Shown here piece after piece: positions 35,664-46,015 of a stretch of 64,000 bases of DNA. The notes below the pieces were generated by a model. That model saw nothing but the letters and a program-made list of their open reading frames with translations, was not told the origin of the DNA and did not search any database. The position numbers and the translations under genes were made by a program. Origin of the DNA: Roseburia zhanii (lineage in GTDB: Bacteria > Bacillota > Clostridia > Lachnospirales > Lachnospiraceae); the NCBI RefSeq assembly GCF_014287635.1, contig NZ_JACOPH010000001.1, positions 434,001-498,000 of the forward strand, given 5' to 3'. Each line of letters begins with the position of its first letter. The first letter of the stretch is position 1.

Positions 35664-36829
35664 GAAGAAGAAAAATATGGATATCGCTGCTTGCGGCCGC
35701 ATTGACCGGAGCAGCTTTACTTACAGGTCTGCTGTATCTTGAACATAAAGATACAGCAGATTTTGCAGATAAAAAACCGTCTGCACAGGATAAAACGGAA
35801 TCTTTTACACGTGGGTCTGTGGGATCAGAAACAGAAGTGGAAGATACGGCACAAAATGATGTGGTACAGGACACAGATCAGAGTGATCCTGATACAGAAG
35901 AAACGAAAAACATTACCGAACTTATTTTCGCCGGAGATGTGTGTCTTAGTGGATATGTGACAGCAAATTATGACAAAGCGGGGATAAGTGGTGTATTAGA
36001 TGATGGTCTGCTTTTAACCATGCAGCAGGCAGACATCTGTATGGTAAATGAGGAATTCCCGTTTGGAACCGGAGGAACGCAGGCAGAGGATAAGCAGTAT
36101 ACATTCCGCACAGATCCTTCGTATAGCAGCATCTTTACGGATATAGGTATCGATATTGTCACACTTGCTAATAATCATGTATTAGATTACGGACAGGAAG
36201 TGTTAAGACAGACATTTCAGACATTAGATGAAAAGGGGATTCTCTATGCAGGGGCAGGCGAGAGCGTGGAAGAAGCAAGTGCACTCCGCACCATAGAAGC
36301 CAATGGAGAAACGTATGGATTTCTTGCTGCATCGAGAGTCATTCCGGTAACAAGCTGGAATGTGGAAAATTCCCAGCCGGGTGTATTTACGACATATGAT
36401 AAAACAGCTCTTGTCCATGCAATCGAAAGGGCTAAAGATAACTGCGATTTTCTGACCGTCTATGTGCACTGGGGAATTGAGCGGAACACGATGCCGGAAG
36501 ATTACCAGATCGAATTGGCACATGCCTATATTGACGCAGGTGCAGACCTTGTGATCGGTGCACATCCGCATGTATTGCAGGGAATTGAAGAATATCAGGG
36601 AAAAATGATCTTTTACAGCCTTGGTAATTTTATTTTTAACCAGAGCATAGAAAAGACAATGTTAGTCAAGGTGACAAAAGAAAACGGACAGATCCGATAT
36701 TCCATACTTCCTGCATTTGCCGCAGGAGCAAAGACACAGCCATATACAGATACCGAGAGTTTTTACCGGTACTTAGAAAGTATCTCTTTTGGGATATCTG
36801 TAACAGATGGGGTTGTGGGTGTAAAATAA
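35660..36829 (+). CDS. CapA/PgsA-family protein
   Basis: 389 residues. An N-terminal membrane anchor (about 6-27), an acidic linker rich in Asp, Glu and Thr (about 30-85), then the CapA domain: LIFAGDVCLSGYV, MVNEEFPFG, DIVTLANNHVLDYG, VYVHWGIE and VIGAHPHVLQGIE. The metallophosphoesterase-like motifs (D, N-H, H-W-G, H-x-H) are complete. CapA/PgsA is required for poly-gamma-glutamate export or capsule in bacilli; here no capB/capC is near, so the role is open. ATGA overlap with galM. Confidence 0.88.
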   Translation: MRRRKIWISLLAAALTGAALLTGLLYLEHKDTADFADKKPSAQDKTESFTRGSVGSETEVEDTAQNDVVQDTDQSDPDTEETKNITELIFAGDVCLSGYVTANYDKAGISGVLDDGLLLTMQQADICMVNEEFPFGTGGTQAEDKQYTFRTDPSYSSIFTDIGIDIVTLANNHVLDYGQEVLRQTFQTLDEKGILYAGAGESVEEASALRTIEANGETYGFLAASRVIPVTSWNVENSQPGVFTTYDKTALVHAIERAKDNCDFLTVYVHWGIERNTMPEDYQIELAHAYIDAGADLVIGAHPHVLQGIEEYQGKMIFYSLGNFIFNQSIEKTMLVKVTKENGQIRYSILPAFAAGAKTQPYTDTESFYRYLESISFGISVTDGVVGVK

Positions 36830-36882
36830 GGGCATGGAAGGGGATGTGATGCCGGAGACAGACTTGTATGAAAAAATTAATA

Positions 36883-37025
36883 GTTACAGTTCACAGGTAT
36901 CCCTGCGAATTGCAACTTCGCAGCCCCATTTAAATTTTGCTGCGCAAAAGGGGGGCTGCTCACGCCCGAATCATGGTCATACGCACCTAAACAGCAAGGT
37001 GTTTAGGTGCTGTCTGAACAGTAAC
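36883..37025 (-). mobile_element. 143-base MITE-like element, copy 2 (inverted)
   Basis: Reverse complement of the element at 17371-17513, with about three differences in 143 bases, and with better-preserved ends (GTTACAGTTCA ... TGAACAGTAAC). It lies in the 344-base gap between the CapA-like gene and a chemoreceptor gene. No target duplication could be defined with confidence. The rest of the gap is AT-rich and shows no clear promoter. Confidence 0.88.
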
Positions 37026-37173
37026 AATTAATATCAATAATTAAGATAATATTACTTTTTTCTACTAGATTTTCTAAATAAATTATGCTATTTTATAATG
37101 GATTATGGGATGCTCGCTGCTATTGACAGTGGTAAAGATCAAAAAATACATAAGGATAAGAAAGGAAAGCGAT

Positions 37174-38892
37174 ATGGAAAAGATTAAAAAGCAGATAGCA
37201 AACTTAAAAGTTGCAGGAAAATTAAAAGTATATCGAATGACAGTGCTTGTTATGACATTATTTTTAATGTTGGTGGCACTGATCTCAACATTAGTGATCC
37301 GTTCAAATATAGAGAAGATCACAGAAGTCTGGTCTCCGTCATTGGAATATCTCCAGGAATTAGAAACAATGACCGCGAAATACAGGATCAAACAGTATCA
37401 GCATCTTGTAGAATCAGATGCAGAAGCCATGGCTTCCTGTGAAGAAGAAATTAACGATCTCGAGAGCCAGATCAAGGATACGGTTGAGAAATTAAATAAA
37501 ATAATCACTGCAGACAAGGAAGCACAAAAAGGAAGAGATGATTATGAAATAGCAAACTCTGCATGGGAAGGATACAGGACTGCTTCAGATGAAATATTGC
37601 AATTAAGCCGCGATAACAAGCAGCAGGAAGCAGCGAAGCTGATGATTGGAGAGGCGTATAAAAATTATACGTCTTTTGCTGAGAAATTAACGGCATTGCG
37701 TGATGAGTTCCAGGTGGAACTTGATCAGGCAAAGACGATGGCTAAGGTGTGCACTATAATCATTTTTATAGTGATCGTGGCTGTTGGCATTGCGATTGTT
37801 GTAGTGACAACAATGATTGGAAAAATCATTACAAATTCCATTACAGAGCCGGTAGAACAAATAGAAAAAGCAGTTGCCAGTCTGCGAAAAGGGGAACTGT
37901 CTAACGTAGAAATGCTTACTTATGAGTCTGAGGATGAGTTTGGTGATACTATCAAAAATCTGAAAGAAGCCATGACTATTCTGGCAGATTATGTCCGTGA
38001 GATCTCAGCGGAGGTAAAAGCAATAGCACAGGGTGACCTGACAAAAAATGGTGATGACATTACAGATTTTCTGGGCGATTTCTCGGAATTGAAGTCATCA
38101 CTGCTGTATATCCTGAAGCGCTTTAACAGTACACTGACAGAGATCAGTAATCTTGCAGAACAGGTATCATCGAATGCATCGGAAGTGGAAAATGCATCGA
38201 AATCCCTCGCAGATGGTGCAACAGAACAGGCAGGAGTCATTCAGGAATTGAATGCCACAATAGACACCGTTGTGGATCTTGCTGCTGATACAGCGAAAGA
38301 AACACAAAGTGCATCCCAACGCGTAAAATCCTCTGCAAATAGAGCGAACGAAGAAAAACAGAAAATGAATGAATTATTGAAGGAGATGGAGCATATTACA
38401 GAAATTTCCAAAGAAATCGGCAATATTATCACAGATATTGAGGATATTGCTTCTCAGACAAACCTTTTATCCCTGAATGCTTCGATTGAAGCAGCCAGAG
38501 CAGGGGAAGCAGGAAGAGGCTTTGCGGTGGTTGCCGACCAGATCGGAAAACTTGCATCAGATAGTGCAAGATCAGCTGTAAATACGAGAGAACTGATCGA
38601 TAAGACATTAGTGGAAATTGAAAAAGGGAATACGATCACAAGAAGAACAGCAGACTCATTCAATCAGATCATTGCAGATATGGAGTCTTTTGCGGAACTT
38701 GCACAGAACACTATGGAGAAAGCCGATTCCCAGGCAGAGTCATTAGAACAGATCGGGCAGGGAATTGAACAGCTGTCCGGTGTAGTACAGGGAACAGCAG
38801 CATCCTCAGAAGAGAATACGGCAATCAGTATTAATCTGGCAGAAGGGGCTGCCAAAATGCATGACCGCACAAATATATTTAAGTTATTCTAG
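37174..38892 (+). CDS. Methyl-accepting chemotaxis protein with four-helix-bundle sensor
   Basis: 572 residues from ATG 37174 (AAAGGAAAG upstream). TM1 (about 21-42), a helical extracellular sensor (about 43-188) of the 4HB_MCP type, TM2 (about 192-214), HAMP (about 215-270, [12 protein letters not shown]) and a long cytoplasmic coiled coil with the conserved tip [31 protein letters not shown]. It should control CheA through CheW. No CheR-binding pentapeptide is seen at the end. It is followed by EAL and GGDEF proteins. Confidence 0.92.
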   Translation: MEKIKKQIANLKVAGKLKVYRMTVLVMTLFLMLVALISTLVIRSNIEKITEVWSPSLEYLQELETMTAKYRIKQYQHLVESDAEAMASCEEEINDLESQIKDTVEKLNKIITADKEAQKGRDDYEIANSAWEGYRTASDEILQLSRDNKQQEAAKLMIGEAYKNYTSFAEKLTALRDEFQVELDQAKTMAKVCTIIIFIVIVAVGIAIVVVTTMIGKIITNSITEPVEQIEKAVASLRKGELSNVEMLTYESEDEFGDTIKNLKEAMTILADYVREISAEVKAIAQGDLTKNGDDITDFLGDFSELKSSLLYILKRFNSTLTEISNLAEQVSSNASEVENASKSLADGATEQAGVIQELNATIDTVVDLAADTAKETQSASQRVKSSANRANEEKQKMNELLKEMEHITEISKEIGNIITDIEDIASQTNLLSLNASIEAARAGEAGRGFAVVADQIGKLASDSARSAVNTRELIDKTLVEIEKGNTITRRTADSFNQIIADMESFAELAQNTMEKADSQAESLEQIGQGIEQLSGVVQGTAASSEENTAISINLAEGAAKMHDRTNIFKLF

Positions 38893-38938
38893 AAAATAGC
38901 AGGAATAAAGTGAGGATGTCAGAAAGAAGGTTCTTGTT

Positions 38939-40630
38939 GTGATTAATGAAATAGTAAAAGTGTTTGGAGATCGGACAGCAGAAATCTTATTTGAGATCAT
39001 TACGGAATGCATGGATGATTATCTGTATATATTTGATCTGCAGAATAATACCTTTGAGATTTCACAGTCAGCGGTGAAGCGGTTTAATATATCGAGTAAT
39101 GTCCTGACAGATGCCACAAATGAAGTAATGAAAGTAGTATATGAAGAAGACCGCAGGATGCTTACAAAGCATCTTGCGGATGTATGCGCAGGAAAAGAAA
39201 AAGTACATAATCTTCATTATCGATGGATTGATAAAGAGGGTATGCCGGTATGGATCAATTGTCGTGGTATTGTGATTGAGGATACAGAAGGGAATGCGGA
39301 GTATCTGATCGGATGTCTGAATGAGACCGGAAACAAGAGAAGGGCGGATAATGTCACAGGACTGCTTGGAGGCCCGGAATTTCTTGCTTATCTGCAATCG
39401 CAAAGAGAACCCATTACCAAAGGTTTTTTTATGCATATAGGAATTGATGATTTCGGAGTGATCAATGGTTCCCAGGGTGCAGATTATGGTAATTATATTT
39501 TAAAAAGCGTAGCTGACTGCATGAAGGAATGCCTTTCCGATAAGCAGAGGATTTATCATTTGGTAGCAGATCAATATGTGATCGTGGATTTAGAAGCTTC
39601 TTTACAGGAAGAAGCTGCAAAACTGAAAAGTAAGATTACCGATAGACTCCATGATTTTATCGTATCTGAACATTATGAAGCCGTATTTTCCATTTCTGTC
39701 GGTGTTGTAGATGCAACAACATTTTGTGAAGGCGTCGAGGAGTGCCGCAAAAAATTTGAGTTTGTTTTGAAACAGGCGAAAAGTATGGGTAAAAATGGAT
39801 TCTATATTTTTGCCCAGGATGACTATGAAGCCTTTTTGCGGAAAGGAAGAATTGTAGCAGCACTTCGTAATGCCATTGTAAACAATTATAACGGCTTTGA
39901 AGTAAACTATCAGCCGATCGTGGATTGCCAGTCAGAACAAATTATTGGCGCAGAGGCACTGATGCGTTTTTCCATGATGTCTGATGAAGGGCGGGAGGTT
40001 ATTTCACCGGTAGAATTTATTCCATTATTGGAAGAAAGCGGATTGATGATTCCTGCAGGAAGATATATTTTGAACGAAGCGGCAGAAATGTGCAGTGAAA
40101 TGCAGCAATATATTCAGGATTTCAGGATGAATATAAATGTTTCCTATGTTCAGATTCTGCAGGGAAATGTTGAGCGTGATATCATGGATGCGATCCAAAA
40201 GTACGCTTTAAAGCCGGAATGTATATGCGTTGAAATGACAGAAAGCGGATATATGGATATGACACCATCGTTCTGTAAATTCCGGAAAACATTAGATAAG
40301 AACAGGATTTCTTTTGTGATCGATGATTTTGGCACAGGATATTCAAATCTTCATTGTATTCGTGATATGAATCCGAGTTATGTCAAAATGGATAGGGATT
40401 TTACTGCTAAGGCGATGAACAGTGCCAGAGATTATGAATTATATAAAAATATCATTCCGATGGTTCATGGTATTAACGTCAGGATATGCACAGAAGGCAT
40501 CGAAGAAAAGGAATGGTGTCTGAAGATGAAAGAGTTGAAAGTTGATTATTTACAAGGATATTTTTTGGGCAGACCATGTGGAAAAGAACGTTTTCTGCAG
40601 CAATATGCAAAAGGTATCAATGTTAAGTAA
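38939..40630 (+). CDS. PAS-degenerate GGDEF-EAL cyclic-di-GMP phosphodiesterase
   Basis: 563 residues from a GTG (AGAAGG 8 bases upstream). A PAS-like domain (about 20-125, YIFDLQNNTFEISQSAV; HYRWIDKEGMPVWINCRG), a GGDEF-related domain (about 137-285) lacking the GGDEF signature (YHLVADQYVIVD instead) and a complete EAL domain (about 315-555). EAL motif EALMRF (339-344), NINVSYVQ, VEMTESGYM, VIDDFGTGYSNL, KMDRDF and YLQGYFLGRP are all present, so phosphodiesterase activity is expected. No membrane segment. Confidence 0.92.
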   Translation: MINEIVKVFGDRTAEILFEIITECMDDYLYIFDLQNNTFEISQSAVKRFNISSNVLTDATNEVMKVVYEEDRRMLTKHLADVCAGKEKVHNLHYRWIDKEGMPVWINCRGIVIEDTEGNAEYLIGCLNETGNKRRADNVTGLLGGPEFLAYLQSQREPITKGFFMHIGIDDFGVINGSQGADYGNYILKSVADCMKECLSDKQRIYHLVADQYVIVDLEASLQEEAAKLKSKITDRLHDFIVSEHYEAVFSISVGVVDATTFCEGVEECRKKFEFVLKQAKSMGKNGFYIFAQDDYEAFLRKGRIVAALRNAIVNNYNGFEVNYQPIVDCQSEQIIGAEALMRFSMMSDEGREVISPVEFIPLLEESGLMIPAGRYILNEAAEMCSEMQQYIQDFRMNINVSYVQILQGNVERDIMDAIQKYALKPECICVEMTESGYMDMTPSFCKFRKTLDKNRISFVIDDFGTGYSNLHCIRDMNPSYVKMDRDFTAKAMNSARDYELYKNIIPMVHGINVRICTEGIEEKEWCLKMKELKVDYLQGYFLGRPCGKERFLQQYAKGINVK

Positions 40631-40637
40631 AGCATGT

Positions 40638-40669
40638 AAGGCAGGATCGGCTATGTGGTTCTGCCTTAA
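40638..40669 (+). terminator. Weak hairpin after the EAL gene
   Basis: AAGGCAG (40638-40644) pairs with CTGCCTT (40661-40667), followed by AATTGTTT. Stem and T tract are both modest, so this is a weak terminator at best before the GGDEF gene. Confidence 0.4.
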
Positions 40670-40710
40670 TTGTTTACAGTTATCAGGAACAGAGCATTAT
40701 TGGGAGGAAC

Positions 40711-41778
40711 ATGATAAGCAGAGAAGTACAGTCAGATAGGAAAAATAAAAATATAATAGGCATGATACAAAGCTGTCTCATATTGATACTGATCGTTCTT
40801 ATTATTTGTATGATGATACAGATTAACAGGTTACAGGGGACAGCGCGTGTACTAAATTATGCAGGTCTGGTGCGTGGAGCTACACAGCGTGAGGTAAAAT
40901 TAGAAATTACAGGAGAACAGAATGAAGAATTGATAAAATATCTGGATGATATTCTGAGCGGATTAAGATATCAGGATGGACATTATGATCTGGTAAAACT
41001 ACATGACAAGGAATATCAGGATAAATTACAGATCCAGAGTGATTATTGGGAAAAAATAAAATCAGAGATCGGAGAAGTAAGAAGTAAGGGTTACCAGAAT
41101 ACAGATATTGTAAATATGAGTGAAATTTATTTTAAGATGGCAGATGAAACTGTATTTGCAGCGGAAAATTACTCTGAAAAGATTGCTATAAAGATCCGTA
41201 CAATAGAGATACTGTCAGTATTTGACATGTTGTGTCTGATAATTTTGATCATTATGCAGACGCTGGAGGCAATGAAGATGTCAATAAAAAATAAGCAGTT
41301 AGAACAGAAGGCATATACGGATGCTCATACCGGATTGCCTAATAAAGGTATCTGCGAGATGCTTCTTAAGGAGCAGGAAACAATAAATGAACCTACAGCC
41401 TGCATAATGTTTGATCTGAATAATCTAAAGACTGTGAATGATACAATGGGACATTCGGCAGGAGACCGTTTGATCATGGATTTTGCAAAGCTTTTACACA
41501 GTGTAATTCCGGAAAAAGATTTTGTTGGAAGATATGGTGGAGATGAGTTTATGGCAGTTATTTATCATACAAGCAAAACGGAAATTGAGGAATTATTAAA
41601 AAACTTGCGCAGAGAAAAAGACAGATTAAATAGTAAGAAAGAGCAAATACCGATCGACTATGCATACGGATGGGCATTTTCCGTCGGAGATAGTGCGCAT
41701 ACCATGCAGACGTTATTGGATCAGGCAGATTCTAATATGTATGAAAATAAACAATTATGCAAGGATCATAAATTGTGA
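40711..41778 (+). CDS. Membrane diguanylate cyclase
   Basis: 355 residues. TM1 (about 13-35), an extracellular helical region (about 36-165) beginning LQGTARVLNYAGLVRGATQR, reminiscent of PilJ/NarX-type sensors, TM2 (about 167-187) and a GGDEF domain (about 200-350). The active site is intact: DLNNLKTVNDTMGHSAGD and GRYGGDEF (276-280). The inhibitory RxxD site before it is missing (PEKD). It therefore can make c-di-GMP without this feedback. GGGAGG precedes the ATG. Confidence 0.92.
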   Translation: MISREVQSDRKNKNIIGMIQSCLILILIVLIICMMIQINRLQGTARVLNYAGLVRGATQREVKLEITGEQNEELIKYLDDILSGLRYQDGHYDLVKLHDKEYQDKLQIQSDYWEKIKSEIGEVRSKGYQNTDIVNMSEIYFKMADETVFAAENYSEKIAIKIRTIEILSVFDMLCLIILIIMQTLEAMKMSIKNKQLEQKAYTDAHTGLPNKGICEMLLKEQETINEPTACIMFDLNNLKTVNDTMGHSAGDRLIMDFAKLLHSVIPEKDFVGRYGGDEFMAVIYHTSKTEIEELLKNLRREKDRLNSKKEQIPIDYAYGWAFSVGDSAHTMQTLLDQADSNMYENKQLCKDHKL

Positions 41779-41908
41779 CCACCTTATAAGACGGAATGTT
41801 TTTCGTTTCCAAAAGACGGCCGCACTTTACTGTAAGGATTGCTGGCTTAATATGCCGGGTTTTAGATATAAGAATTAAGACCATGGCATATACTCATAAA
41901 AAACAGAT

Positions 41909-43747
41909 ATGAGATGTCAGATGCATAATGCAAAAATAGAGAATCTATTTAATCTTGCGCTTGATGCAACTCCTGCAGAAAGGGAGCAGTCATTAAACTT
42001 AGGGACAGGATATTTTCCACTGGAACAGTCATGGGAAGTGATCGTAAGGTTTGTTGGAAATGGATTGCAACAGGTGGCAGGATTATTAGTCATGCAGGGA
42101 TATGCGGCATATATTCATAAGATCACAGAACTGGATAATTCCTATGCCATCTTAAGACTGCCGGAAAGCATGATAAAAGTAGTTGCAGATTTAGATGAGA
42201 TCATTTATATGGAAAAACCAAAGAGGCTCTTTTTCGCTGTAGATACAGCAAAAAGAGCTTCTTGTATTACTGCGGTACAGACGGCAGATCAGGTGGGAGC
42301 TGGACTTCATTTAAGTGGGAGGGGGTGTATTGTGGCAGTCATTGACAGCGGCATTGATTATACACACCCTGATTTTTGTAAGGAAGATGGCACAACGAGA
42401 ATAGCTGCACTCTGGGATCAGACATTAGATGCGGCAGTTTTAAATGAAGCAAAAACAGAGCAGAATGAACAGATCACATATGCACCACCGGAAGGTTTTT
42501 CTGATGGAGTCTTATTTACAGAAGAAATGATCGATCTGGCATTGTCGGCATCTGGCCGTATGCAGCAGGAGAAAATCGTTCCAAGCCGCGATACTTCCGG
42601 TCATGGAACCCATGTCACAGGGATCGCAGCAGGAAATGGCAGGGCATCCATGGGAAGATACCGCGGGGTGGCATATGAAGCTGAACTTCTGATCGTAAAA
42701 TTAGGAACACCGGAAGAAACGTCTTTTCCAAAGACAACAGAACTGATGAAAGCAGTTGATTTTTGCATTCGTTTTGCAGAAGCACAGAAAAAACCGGTGG
42801 CGGTCAATCTGAGTTTTGGAAATAATTATGGTTCGCACAGCGGTACAAGTCTGGTCGAAACATTTTTAAATGATATGGCGAACCATCACCAATGCAGTAT
42901 CATTACAGGAACCGGAAATGAGGGGGCAGGCATTTCCCATTATCAGGATCAGATTAAAAGTGGGGAAGTGCAGCAGATCGAATTTGCCGTAAGCAGTTAT
43001 GAAACGAAACTGAACCTACAGTTGTGGAAACAATATCAGGATGAAATACAGATAGAATTGTTTCTACCCGATGGCAGGAGCAGTGGAGTAATCTTTGGAC
43101 AGGGAACCGTGCGGATCGAATTTGCAGAAATGGAGCTGCTCATTTTTTATGGGGAACCGGTGCCGTATAGTATGTATCAGGAAATTTATATGGATTTTAT
43201 ACCGGGGGAAGATTATCTGCCTTCCGGTATCTATACGATACGTCTGACAGCCGGCAGTATCGCAGAGGGTATCTATGATCTGTGGCTGCCGTCCGGCGGT
43301 GTACTGAATCAGGGAACCGGATTTTTATATCCATCTGAGATACGGACGCTTACGATCCCGTCAACTGCGGCAAAGCTGATCAGCGTAGCGGCTTATGATT
43401 CAGATACAGACAGTGTGGCAGCATTTTCAGGCAGAGGTTATACAGCATGGACGAATCAGGTCAAGCCTGATCTTGCCGCACCGGGAGTCCGTATTATGTC
43501 AGCTTCTGTAAATGGCGGCTATACGGTAAGAAGCGGAACGTCCATGGCAGCACCGTTTGTGACAGGGAGTGCGGCGCTTTTGATGGAGTGGGGGATCGTG
43601 CAGAGGAATGATCTGTTTTTGTATGGGGAGAAAGTAAAGGCGTATCTGATCAAGGGTGCGAAAAGACTGCCGGCGTTAAGGGAGTATCCGAATCCGCAGG
43701 TGGGGTGGGGAGTGCTGTGTATAGCACAAAGTATCCCTCAGGAGTGA
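41909..43747 (+). CDS. S8 subtilisin-like protease, Csp-like
   Basis: 612 residues, no signal peptide. The N-terminal 110 residues form a prodomain-like region. The catalytic triad is complete: D146 in VAVIDSGIDYTHPDF, H235 in SGHGTHVTGIAAG, S545 in RSGTSMAAPFVTGSAAL. A large insertion between His and Ser (jelly-roll-like) is typical of clostridial Csp-type proteases. Known Csp proteins process spore germination hydrolases, but many relatives in this family have unknown targets. The start is uncertain; ATG 41921 in the same frame is equally possible, neither having a strong ribosome site. Confidence 0.9.
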   Translation: MRCQMHNAKIENLFNLALDATPAEREQSLNLGTGYFPLEQSWEVIVRFVGNGLQQVAGLLVMQGYAAYIHKITELDNSYAILRLPESMIKVVADLDEIIYMEKPKRLFFAVDTAKRASCITAVQTADQVGAGLHLSGRGCIVAVIDSGIDYTHPDFCKEDGTTRIAALWDQTLDAAVLNEAKTEQNEQITYAPPEGFSDGVLFTEEMIDLALSASGRMQQEKIVPSRDTSGHGTHVTGIAAGNGRASMGRYRGVAYEAELLIVKLGTPEETSFPKTTELMKAVDFCIRFAEAQKKPVAVNLSFGNNYGSHSGTSLVETFLNDMANHHQCSIITGTGNEGAGISHYQDQIKSGEVQQIEFAVSSYETKLNLQLWKQYQDEIQIELFLPDGRSSGVIFGQGTVRIEFAEMELLIFYGEPVPYSMYQEIYMDFIPGEDYLPSGIYTIRLTAGSIAEGIYDLWLPSGGVLNQGTGFLYPSEIRTLTIPSTAAKLISVAAYDSDTDSVAAFSGRGYTAWTNQVKPDLAAPGVRIMSASVNGGYTVRSGTSMAAPFVTGSAALLMEWGIVQRNDLFLYGEKVKAYLIKGAKRLPALREYPNPQVGWGVLCIAQSIPQE

Positions 43748-43983
43748 AAAAACAAATGGGGAAGTAAGTAAAGAATACATTTTTTACCAGACTCGGAACA
43801 TAGGGTGGGGATTGTTGGATATATAGGAAAGCATTTGCCAACCACCAAATTTTCGACCATTTTATAAAATATTTTTGTACTGCTCTTTTTTACATGAAAC
43901 ACTGTGATTTTGCACAATAATGTGGTAAAATAGCAATATGTTTAGTTAATTTACACAAAATAAGAAAAAAGGGGTGATCTTTT

Positions 43984-45978
43984 ATGGAGCATCAGAAAAA
44001 GAAGCAAAAGACATTTTCTATCAAGGCGAAGATCATCGGTGCAACAGTACCGGTCGTTGCAGTTTTGATCATGATTATGATCCTGTTGTCGTATACGATT
44101 TCCAGCAAAATCATATCAACAAATGCAGCAAGCCTGCTAGAATCGTCGATCAGTTATCAGTCAGAGAGTATCGCAGGGTGGTTAAGTGAGAATTTAGCAG
44201 CGTTTTCCGCAGCAAAGCAGGCAATCGAACAGACACATGCACAGGGGGATGATCTGCAGACACTGTTAGATGCCTATTATAATTACAATGCGAATTATCC
44301 AAACGGACTATATGTGGCAGATGAAAATGGAAACGTGATAAAAGCCAGTGAATCCGAACAGTCCTTTGGTGATGTAAAAAATGCAACATGGTACAAGGAG
44401 GGACTTTCCCGTGTCAATATGAAATACGGAAGTGCCTATAAGAGTGAGGATGGTACGAACCAGGTCAGTGCGTCAGCAATTTTAAATGATGGTTCTGATA
44501 AGATCCGTGTGATCTCTGCCGATGTATCCTTACAGCGTATCGCAGTTATCGTCAATTCCTTTGTAAAAATGGATGATGCAGCAGCATTTTTGGTAGATAC
44601 GAATGATGGAACGATCTTGGCACACAGGGATAGTTCTTTGGTGTCTACAAAGTTAGATACGTCCAATCAGGATGCTTATTTAGCAGCAGTTGCAGCCAAA
44701 ATAGCAGATGGAGATTATACTACATGCGAACTGCATGGCAATCTGACCGGATTTGAAACTGTTTCCGGTACAAGCTGGGTACTCGTATCCTACATACCGG
44801 ATGCAATCATTTATACAGATGTCAACAGCCTGCGTATGAAGATGATCGTGATCGCACTGGTGGCATTATTACTTCTTGTGGTAGTCATTGAAAGAATCGT
44901 ACATTTAGTTGTCAAACCGGTACACAGCCTGACAAAGACGATCACAACTATGGCAGATGGGGATTTTACTGTCGATGTGAAAGTAAATGGAAGTGATGAG
45001 ATCGGACGGATGGGACGAAGCGTCAGTCATTTCTTAGAGTCGATCAGAGGTATGCTCTATGATATACAGGATATCTCTGAAAAAGTATCGAGTCAGTCCG
45101 ATGTGACGAATAAATTGTCTGTGAATATGTATGATTCTGCAACCGTGCAGGCAGAATCCATGCATGAGCTGAATAATACAGTTGAAGAACTGTCGAATTC
45201 CATCACAGAAATCGCAGAAAATGCGACGACTCTTGCAATGGTCGTAGCGGATACCAAAGATACCAGTGTGCAGGTAGAAGAACATATGCGGCAGACAGTC
45301 AAGGTTTCTGAAAAAGGAAAAGAAGATATGCATCGTGTAGATGAGGCAATGCAGAATATCAGTTCTTCCATCCAGAAGCTGGATACAGCGATCGATAAAG
45401 TAGGTACTGCATCAGACGAGATCCAGAAGATCGTAGCAGTGATCGGAGATATCGCAGACGAAACGAACCTTCTTTCCTTAAATGCTTCGATCGAAGCGGC
45501 AAGAGCAGGTGAAGCAGGCAAAGGATTTGCAGTTGTTGCATTAGAAATCGGTAAACTGGCACAGACAAGTACAGAATCAGTAGAAAATATCGTAAAACTG
45601 ATCGATGAAGTGACACATTTAGTACAGGAAACTGTACAGCAGGCAGCCGAGAGCATGAAGAATATTGATGAGAGCAGCAATATGATCAATACTGCATTAC
45701 AGACATTCGATGAGATCTTTACGGACATCCAGAAGACCGAGAATCTGATCGGCAATATGATGGAGAAAGTCAATGAAGTAGATTCTGTTGCTACGAATGT
45801 TGCGGCAATCTCCGAAGAACAGGCAGCAAGTACGCAGGAGATTCAGGTAACAGCAGAAAATATGGTAACACAGGCAGGCAAGATCGCAGATAACAGCAGC
45901 AGTGTAATGGATGATGCCGAAGATCTGTCAGAGAAAGCAGACAGCTTAAAAGAACATATTGAACGTTTTAAGATTTGA
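43984..45978 (+). CDS. Methyl-accepting chemotaxis protein with Cache sensor
   Basis: 664 residues. TM1 (about 14-36), an extracellular double-Cache-type sensor (about 40-280: [51 protein letters not shown]), TM2 (about 286-308), HAMP ([13 protein letters not shown]), and a signalling coiled coil with [33 protein letters not shown] at the tip. dCache sensors often bind small ligands directly; this one is 37 bases from a sugar-binding lipoprotein gene. GGGGTGAT lies before the ATG. Confidence 0.94.
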   Translation: MEHQKKKQKTFSIKAKIIGATVPVVAVLIMIMILLSYTISSKIISTNAASLLESSISYQSESIAGWLSENLAAFSAAKQAIEQTHAQGDDLQTLLDAYYNYNANYPNGLYVADENGNVIKASESEQSFGDVKNATWYKEGLSRVNMKYGSAYKSEDGTNQVSASAILNDGSDKIRVISADVSLQRIAVIVNSFVKMDDAAAFLVDTNDGTILAHRDSSLVSTKLDTSNQDAYLAAVAAKIADGDYTTCELHGNLTGFETVSGTSWVLVSYIPDAIIYTDVNSLRMKMIVIALVALLLLVVVIERIVHLVVKPVHSLTKTITTMADGDFTVDVKVNGSDEIGRMGRSVSHFLESIRGMLYDIQDISEKVSSQSDVTNKLSVNMYDSATVQAESMHELNNTVEELSNSITEIAENATTLAMVVADTKDTSVQVEEHMRQTVKVSEKGKEDMHRVDEAMQNISSSIQKLDTAIDKVGTASDEIQKIVAVIGDIADETNLLSLNASIEAARAGEAGKGFAVVALEIGKLAQTSTESVENIVKLIDEVTHLVQETVQQAAESMKNIDESSNMINTALQTFDEIFTDIQKTENLIGNMMEKVNEVDSVATNVAAISEEQAASTQEIQVTAENMVTQAGKIADNSSSVMDDAEDLSEKADSLKEHIERFKI

Positions 45979-46015
45979 TATAAAGAGAAAATCGCTTAGG
46001 AATGAGGTGTGATCT

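Noticed and set aside
43903..43931. Promoter before the Cache chemoreceptor
   Set aside because: TAAAAT at 43926 is a fair -10, but the -35 at 17 bases (TGTGAT) is poor and no sigma-D type motif was found, so I do not list it.
37026..44000. c-di-GMP riboswitch near the GGDEF/EAL and chemoreceptor genes
   Set aside because: I looked for the conserved GEMM core in the gaps at 36830-37173, 41779-41908 and 43748-43983 and did not find it.
45093..45773. 226-codon antisense frame in the Cache chemoreceptor
   Set aside because: Long but a composition artefact of the coiled-coil signalling domain; the plus-strand frame has full family motifs.
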